This document shows, one piece after another, positions 59,416 to 64,000 of a stretch of DNA of 64,000 nt. The notes beneath the pieces were generated by a model. The model did not search any database and was not told the origin of the DNA. It was given only the letters and a program-made list of their open reading frames with translations. Both the position numbers and the translations under genes were made by a program. The stretch's first letter is position 1. The number at the start of each line of letters is the position of its first letter. Source of the DNA: Rhizobium sp. BK602 (GTDB taxonomy: Bacteria; Pseudomonadota; Alphaproteobacteria; Rhizobiales; Rhizobiaceae); contig NZ_JACIBC010000003.1 of the NCBI RefSeq assembly GCF_014195095.1, positions 372,001-436,000 on the forward strand, in the 5' to 3' direction.

Positions 59416-61400
59416 TGTCCCTTCCCTTGCACCAGAGCCGCGGCGCTCCGGCCGTGGCCGCCGGCCTTTTCGTCCTGGCTGCACTCCTCGTCTGGCATCA
59501 GGTCGCCCCTGACCTCTTTCGGCTGACGCGATCGAGCGAGAGCTACGATCCGCTGCGCATCCTGCTCCTCTATTCGACATTGCCGAGGATCGCCACCGCG
59601 CTTCTGGCCGGCGCGGCATTGGCATTGGCGGGAAGCCTGCTGCAACAGGTGCTGCGCAATCCGCTCGCCTCGCCGACCACGCTCGGCATTTCCGCCGGCG
59701 CCAACCTGGCGCTCGTCGTCGCCATGCTGGCCGTTCCGACGCTCGGCGGCCTGAGCCGGGATGCGGTCGCCCTTGTCGGCAGCGCCGCCGCGGCAGCCGT
59801 CGTCTTCGCGATCGGCGCAAGGCGCGGCTTCTCGCCCTTCGCCCTCGTGCTCGCCGGGCTGATCGTCAGCGTCTGGAGCGGCGCGCTCGCCGCCATTCTC
59901 GTCCTGATGAACGACCGCTACCTGTCGGGCCTCTTCATCTGGGGCGCGGGGTCGCTGGCGCAGCAGAGCTGGGCGATCCCGCTGTCGCTGTTGCCCAAGA
60001 CCGCAGTGCTTGCGGCCCTCGCCATTCTGATGGCGCGACCATTGTCGCTGATGGAACTCGGCGATGGCGGGGCAACAGGGCTCGGCCTCTCGGTGAAGCG
60101 AACGCGCATCCTGGCCGTATGTCTCGCCATCGCACTGGCGGCCATCGTCACCAGCGCCGTCGGCGTCATCGGCTTCGTCGGCCTCATCGCGCCCGCCATC
60201 GCCCGCCTTGCCGGCGCGCGGCACATGCGCAGCCAGCTCCTCTGGTCGCCGCTGATCGGCGCTGGAATGCTGCTGCTGACCGATCAGGCACTGACGCTGA
60301 TGGTCGGAACCTCGTCCACCTTCCTGCCGACCGGCGCGGTCACGGCGCTGTTGGGTGCGCCCCTGCTGCTGCTCATGCTGCCCCGCCTGAGAGCCGCCCA
60401 TCGCAACATGTCCGCCGCCTCTACGGCAACCAGCCGGGTCGAGCATGCATCTCCCATCCTCATTGCGGTTGCAGGCCTGCTCCTGTTGCTCCTTCTCGCC
60501 GGCGCGCTCTTCCTGGGACGGGCGCCGGACGGAACATGGAACATCCTCGCCTATCTGCACTGGCCTGACGTCCTACCCTATCGTCTTCCGCGCGTGACCG
60601 CCGCCTTCGCGGCCGGGATGATGCTGGCGGCGGTCGGTTCCATTCTCCAACGCCTGACCGGAAACGAGATGGCAAGCCCGGAAGTGCTGGGCATTTCGGC
60701 GGGCGCGACGATCGGCGTCACCGCCGCCCTCTTCCTGCTGCCGGCGCCCGGCATGGCCGCACAGCTCGGCTCCGGCGGCGTCGGCGCGCTGGCGGTCCTG
60801 ATCGCCATTTTCATCTTCGGCATGCGCTCTGGTTTCGCACCGGAACGCGTGCTTCTGACCGGCATCGCGCTCGGGGCGATGCTGGATGCCTCGATCAGCG
60901 TTCTCGCCGCAAGCGGCGACCCGCGCACCATGATCGTCATGCAATGGATGGGAGGCTCGACCTATCTCGTCGATACCCCCAGAGCCATTGCCGCCGGGAT
61001 CGCCGCTGCCGTCGGCCTGACGCTCTGCTTCCTTGGCCGCCGCTGGCTCGACCTTTTGCCGCTCGGGCCGCAGGCGGCGCAGGCGATCGGCATCCGCGTC
61101 AATCTCGCGCGCGGCTGCCTCTTCTCGCTCGCCGCCGCCATGACCGCCGCCGCGACGCTCGTCGTCGGCCCCTTGAGCTTCATCGGCCTGATGGGACCAC
61201 ATCTGGCGCGCGAGCTGGGCTTGAGGCGGGCCATGCCGCAGCTTCTCGCGGCCGCGCTGGCGGGCGGCGGGCTGATGGTCCTGGCCGACTGGTTCGGCAG
61301 GATGATCGCCTTTCCCTATCAAATTCCGGCGGGCCTCGTGTCGGCCCTGGTCGGTGCGCCGCTGCTCCTGATCCTGCTGCTGCAGAGAAGGCGCGGATGA
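59415..61400 (+). CDS. fhuB: Double-length ABC permease, FhuB type
   Basis: A 661-residue membrane protein made of two FecCD permease halves fused in tandem, about twenty helices in all. Each half has its ATPase-contact segment (QQVLRNPLASPTTLGISAGANL in the first; ILQRLTGNEMASPEVLGISAGATI in the second) and a late GFVGLIAPAIARLAG or SFIGLMGPHLAREL loop. Fused permeases are a mark of the FhuB branch, used for ferric hydroxamates, and agree with a hydroxamate product of the genes to the left. Confidence 0.92.
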   Translation: MSLPLHQSRGAPAVAAGLFVLAALLVWHQVAPDLFRLTRSSESYDPLRILLLYSTLPRIATALLAGAALALAGSLLQQVLRNPLASPTTLGISAGANLALVVAMLAVPTLGGLSRDAVALVGSAAAAAVVFAIGARRGFSPFALVLAGLIVSVWSGALAAILVLMNDRYLSGLFIWGAGSLAQQSWAIPLSLLPKTAVLAALAILMARPLSLMELGDGGATGLGLSVKRTRILAVCLAIALAAIVTSAVGVIGFVGLIAPAIARLAGARHMRSQLLWSPLIGAGMLLLTDQALTLMVGTSSTFLPTGAVTALLGAPLLLLMLPRLRAAHRNMSAASTATSRVEHASPILIAVAGLLLLLLLAGALFLGRAPDGTWNILAYLHWPDVLPYRLPRVTAAFAAGMMLAAVGSILQRLTGNEMASPEVLGISAGATIGVTAALFLLPAPGMAAQLGSGGVGALAVLIAIFIFGMRSGFAPERVLLTGIALGAMLDASISVLAASGDPRTMIVMQWMGGSTYLVDTPRAIAAGIAAAVGLTLCFLGRRWLDLLPLGPQAAQAIGIRVNLARGCLFSLAAAMTAAATLVVGPLSFIGLMGPHLARELGLRRAMPQLLAAALAGGGLMVLADWFGRMIAFPYQIPAGLVSALVGAPLLLILLLQRRRG

Positions 61401-61466
61401 TGACGAAACACGTCCTCTGTCCCGGTTGATAACGAACCGGAATCACACGAACCACAGGAAGACAAG

Positions 61467-62192
61467 ATGACACGGGTCGCTTTGGTAACAGGAGGCACGC
61501 GCGGGATAGGCGCGGCCATTTCGATCGCTCTCGATCAGGCGGGTTACAGGGTCGCGGCCACCTATGTCGGCAACGAGACGGAAGCCCGCTCTTTCCAGGA
61601 CAGGACCGGCATTCCCACCTACAGATGGGATATTCGCGACTATCAGGCCTGCAAGGACGGCATCGCGCGGGTCGAGGCCGACGTCGGGCCGATCGACGTG
61701 CTCGTCAACAATGCCGGCATCACCCGCGACGGCATGTTCCACAGGATCACGCCTGAGGACTGGAATATGGTCATCGGCACCAATCTGAACGGCCTGTTCA
61801 ACATGACCCATCCGGTCTGGCCGGGCATGCGCGAGCGCAGTTTCGGCCGCATCATCAACATTTCCTCGATCAACGGCCAGAAGGGCCAGCTGGGGCAAGC
61901 CAACTACTCCGCCGCGAAAGCCGGCGATATCGGCTTCACCAAGGCGCTGGCGCAGGAAGGCGCGGCGAAGGGGATCACGGTCAACGCCGTATGCCCCGGC
62001 TATATCGGCACGGAAATGGTCCGCGCAATTCCGGAAAAAGTGCTGAAGGAGCATATCCTGCCGCAGATACCCGTCGGGCGTCTCGGGGAGCCCGAGGAAA
62101 TCGCCCGATGCGTCGTCTTCCTCGCTTCCGATGAGGCCGGTTTCATCACCGGCTCGACGCTGACCGCCAATGGCGGCCAATATCTCGCATAA
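61467..62192 (+). CDS. Acetoacetyl-CoA reductase-like SDR (PhbB family)
   Basis: A 241-residue classical SDR. It has VTGGTRGIGAAISIAL (residues 7-22), NNAGITRDGMFHRITPEDW, the serine in ISSINGQKGQLGQ and YSAAKAG as the YxxxK pair; the RDGMFHRMT-like stretch and VCPGYIGTEMV are characteristic of PhbB acetoacetyl-CoA reductases, which make (R)-3-hydroxybutyryl-CoA. Vicibactin contains three (R)-3-hydroxybutyryl groups, so at this place it most likely supplies the acyl donor rather than polyhydroxybutyrate. AGGAAG precedes the ATG. A strong terminator follows the gene. Confidence 0.88.
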   Translation: MTRVALVTGGTRGIGAAISIALDQAGYRVAATYVGNETEARSFQDRTGIPTYRWDIRDYQACKDGIARVEADVGPIDVLVNNAGITRDGMFHRITPEDWNMVIGTNLNGLFNMTHPVWPGMRERSFGRIINISSINGQKGQLGQANYSAAKAGDIGFTKALAQEGAAKGITVNAVCPGYIGTEMVRAIPEKVLKEHILPQIPVGRLGEPEEIARCVVFLASDEAGFITGSTLTANGGQYLA

Positions 62193-62203
62193 ACAAACAA
62201 AAG

Positions 62204-62239
62204 AAGGCGGGCTGCATCCGGAACGCAGCCCGCCTTTCC
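62204..62239. terminator. Bidirectional terminator between the SDR and receptor genes
   Basis: AAGGCGGGCTGC (62204-62215) and GCAGCCCGCCTT (62225-62236) form a perfect 12-bp stem with a nine-base loop, followed by TTTCC on the plus strand and AAAAG-complement T-residues on the minus strand. It serves both convergent transcripts. Confidence 0.85.
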
Positions 62240-62289
62240 CAATCGATTTCGGTCGCCCCGCTATTGCGAGCGCGGCGCCGACATCGCGA

Positions 62290-63999
62290 TCACCAGCGAT
62301 ATTTCAGCGAAGCGGTGATGTTGCGGCCCTGGCCGAGATAGCAATAGCCTTCATTGCAGACCGTCAGGCGACGATTGGCGATGTTGCGGACGTCGAGCGA
62401 TGCCGTCAAACCTTTGTATTTCTTGTCGACTGCACCGAAATCATAAGAAAGCGCCGCATCCAGATAGAAGCTTGCATCATTCTTGGCGGTATTGGCCGTG
62501 CTGGTGTAAGTCTTGCCCGTATAGCGGATGCCGCCGCCGACCGTGAGGCCATTTGCAACCGAATCGTCCTGGAAAGTATAATTCGACCATAGGCTTACGA
62601 TATTCTTCGGCGTCACAGCGGGCGCGTTACCTTCGTCGTCGCCGGCTGTGATTTCGGAATGATTGTAGGCATAAGCCGCAATCACGTCCCAACCGTCCGT
62701 AACGCTCGCCTTGGCCTCCAGCTCGATACCGCGGTTGGTAACCTCGCCAAGCGAGGCATAGACAAGTGTCAGCGGATCGACCAGAACGGGCTTGTTCTTC
62801 TCGACAAGGTTATAGGCGACGGCGGATAGCAGAATGTCGGTGCCCGGCGGCTGATATTTCACACCCAGCTCGTATTGTTCACCCTTCGTGGGGTCCAGGA
62901 CTTCGCCGGAGGCGGATCGCTGCGTGACCGGATCGAAGGATGTCGAATAGCTGACGAAGGGTGCAACGCCGTTGTCGAACAGATACAGTGCCCCGGTTTG
63001 GACTGTGAAGGCGTGCTTGCTGAGGCTGTCGTCCGTGCTCGTTCCGGAAGAGACATAAGTCGTATCCGACGACTGCTTGACCCAGGTCTGGCGCCCGCCG
63101 AGCGTGAAGCGCCATCTGTCGAGTTCGATCTGATCCAGGGCATAGGCGCCGACCTGCTGCATGCTGGCGGCGACCCGGCTGTAATTATAATCCGGCGTCG
63201 AGCCGGATACCCCATAGGTCGGATTGTCGATATCGAAGTCGTAGGCCGCGCTGGCGGTCGAATCGAACCCATATGCGAAGGAATCGTTCATATGGGTGTA
63301 GTCCAAGCCGAACAGCACGGTATGCGCGGCCGGACCGGTATCGAACTTGGATTCGAGCTGGTTGTCGACCTGGAAGACATTCACCTTGTCGCTGATTGCA
63401 CTTGCGCCGCGATGAGCAACATTGCCGGTCCAGCTGTAGACGCCGAGATAGCGCGCCTTCAGATCCAGATGGGAGTAGCGAAGATTCTGACGGAAGGTGA
63501 AGCCGCCGTCGAACTCGTGCTCGAACTGGTAGCCGACCTGCTGCTGGCGGGTCTTCTGATAGTCGTAGTCCGGATCGCTCGCGCGCAATTTGAGGACGTT
63601 GCCGTCGGGGCCGGTCAGCGCACCAACATTGGCATCGCCTTCAGTCGACTGTGCCGAGCCGTAAACCGTGAATTTCGTGGCTTCGTCCGGCTTCCAGGTG
63701 AAGGACGGCTGGATGAAATAGCGGTCGTCGGCAATATCGAAATTGGTGTCGCCCTTTCGCGCGAGACCGACGATCCGATACAGCATGCTGTCATCGTCCT
63801 GATTGACCCGGCCGCCGAAGTCGAACATCGTCTGGGCGCGGTCCGATGTTCCATAGACGGCCCCGACCTCCCGGATCGTCTCGTCCGTCGGCAGCTTCGA
63901 GATCTTGTTGACGATGCCGCCCGGCGAGCCGGGGCCGTAAAGCACGGATGTCGGTCCCTTGATCACTTCGACGCGGTCGAGCGAATAAGGATCGGTGCG
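62290..63999 (-). CDS. TonB-dependent siderophore receptor, C-terminal part
   Basis: The frame is open to the right edge, so the signal peptide and the start of the plug are outside the window. The visible 569 residues begin in the plug (SLDRVEVIKGPTSVLYGPGS, PGGIVNKISK) and continue through the 22-stranded barrel to the final aromatic residue (NITASLKYRW), as needed for outer-membrane insertion. It belongs to the FhuA/FoxA-like hydroxamate receptor group. A cysteine pair near the end (LTVCNEGYCYLGQGRN) is a common feature of this group. It converges on the siderophore operon and should take up the ferric form of its product. An internal GTG at 63966 is not the real start. Confidence 0.92.
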   Translation of the reverse strand, partial: RTDPYSLDRVEVIKGPTSVLYGPGSPGGIVNKISKLPTDETIREVGAVYGTSDRAQTMFDFGGRVNQDDDSMLYRIVGLARKGDTNFDIADDRYFIQPSFTWKPDEATKFTVYGSAQSTEGDANVGALTGPDGNVLKLRASDPDYDYQKTRQQQVGYQFEHEFDGGFTFRQNLRYSHLDLKARYLGVYSWTGNVAHRGASAISDKVNVFQVDNQLESKFDTGPAAHTVLFGLDYTHMNDSFAYGFDSTASAAYDFDIDNPTYGVSGSTPDYNYSRVAASMQQVGAYALDQIELDRWRFTLGGRQTWVKQSSDTTYVSSGTSTDDSLSKHAFTVQTGALYLFDNGVAPFVSYSTSFDPVTQRSASGEVLDPTKGEQYELGVKYQPPGTDILLSAVAYNLVEKNKPVLVDPLTLVYASLGEVTNRGIELEAKASVTDGWDVIAAYAYNHSEITAGDDEGNAPAVTPKNIVSLWSNYTFQDDSVANGLTVGGGIRYTGKTYTSTANTAKNDASFYLDAALSYDFGAVDKKYKGLTASLDVRNIANRRLTVCNEGYCYLGQGRNITASLKYRW

Positions 64000-64000
64000 G

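Overview
The window reads as a chromosomal or large-plasmid segment of a Rhizobiaceae bacterium (Rhizobium/Agrobacterium group). The grounds are high GC, a matR-matABC malonate locus arranged as in Rhizobium leguminosarum, a vicibactin-like siderophore locus with an rpoI-type sigma factor, a Porin_2-type porin, a candidate RirA iron-responsive operator and a rhizobial palindromic repeat. No rRNA, tRNA, CRISPR array, prophage or insertion sequence was recognised. The region is dense in catabolic and transport cassettes, each with its own regulator.

Layout. 1-5.6 kb: the end of an Lrp/AsnC regulator, then malonate use (matC carrier, matB malonyl-CoA synthetase, matA malonyl-CoA decarboxylase, divergent matR) with a palindromic operator between matA and matR. 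5.8-11 kb: a flavin monooxygenase, then a four-gene minus-strand operon (periplasmic protein, FecCD permease, ATPase, methyltransferase) behind a clear cobalamin riboswitch with its own promoter. A 23-bp Zur-like palindrome lies further upstream. 11.1-14.9 kb: hglS and a D-2-hydroxyglutarate dehydrogenase-like flavoprotein, the end of D-lysine/2-oxoadipate catabolism, with a divergent LysR regulator. 15.2-25.4 kb: a single-chain, eukaryote-like xanthine dehydrogenase-type enzyme, a LysR regulator, an NMT1/ThiY-type ABC importer, a nucleoside phosphorylase and a nucleoside hydrolase. This looks like an uptake and breakdown route for an N-riboside or purine-like compound.

25.4-38.5 kb: an acid-sugar locus split into two divergent arms. 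The minus arm has an aldolase of the DapA/NanA family, a cytoplasmic sialidase-fold protein, an iron alcohol dehydrogenase and PdxA2. The plus arm has a complete peptide-type ABC importer, a DUF1537 four-carbon-acid kinase and a GntR regulator, followed by a second GntR gene. Kinase and PdxA2 are the two halves of the known threonate/erythronate route; the other genes suggest that the C4 acid comes from a longer substrate. 38.5-45.3 kb: a winged-helix protein, an AcrR-like TetR regulator without a pump, a porin, an Rrf2 regulator, and a LacI/PhyH-dioxygenase/SDR cassette.

45.4-64 kb: a siderophore locus. Minus arm: acyltransferase, MATE exporter, Cys/Met-type PLP enzyme, E. coli-type LysA. 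Plus arm: a one-module NRPS (dead condensation-like domain, A, PCP, TE), an N-hydroxylase of IucD type, an ECF sigma factor with an IRO box on its promoter, a GNAT enzyme, FhuCDB-type importer genes and an acetoacetyl-CoA-reductase-like SDR. A TonB receptor runs off the right edge. The set matches vicibactin logic (hydroxylate, acylate with 3-hydroxybutyrate, trimerise with the TE), but a dedicated LysA and an IucD-like hydroxylase suggest a lysine-based relative.
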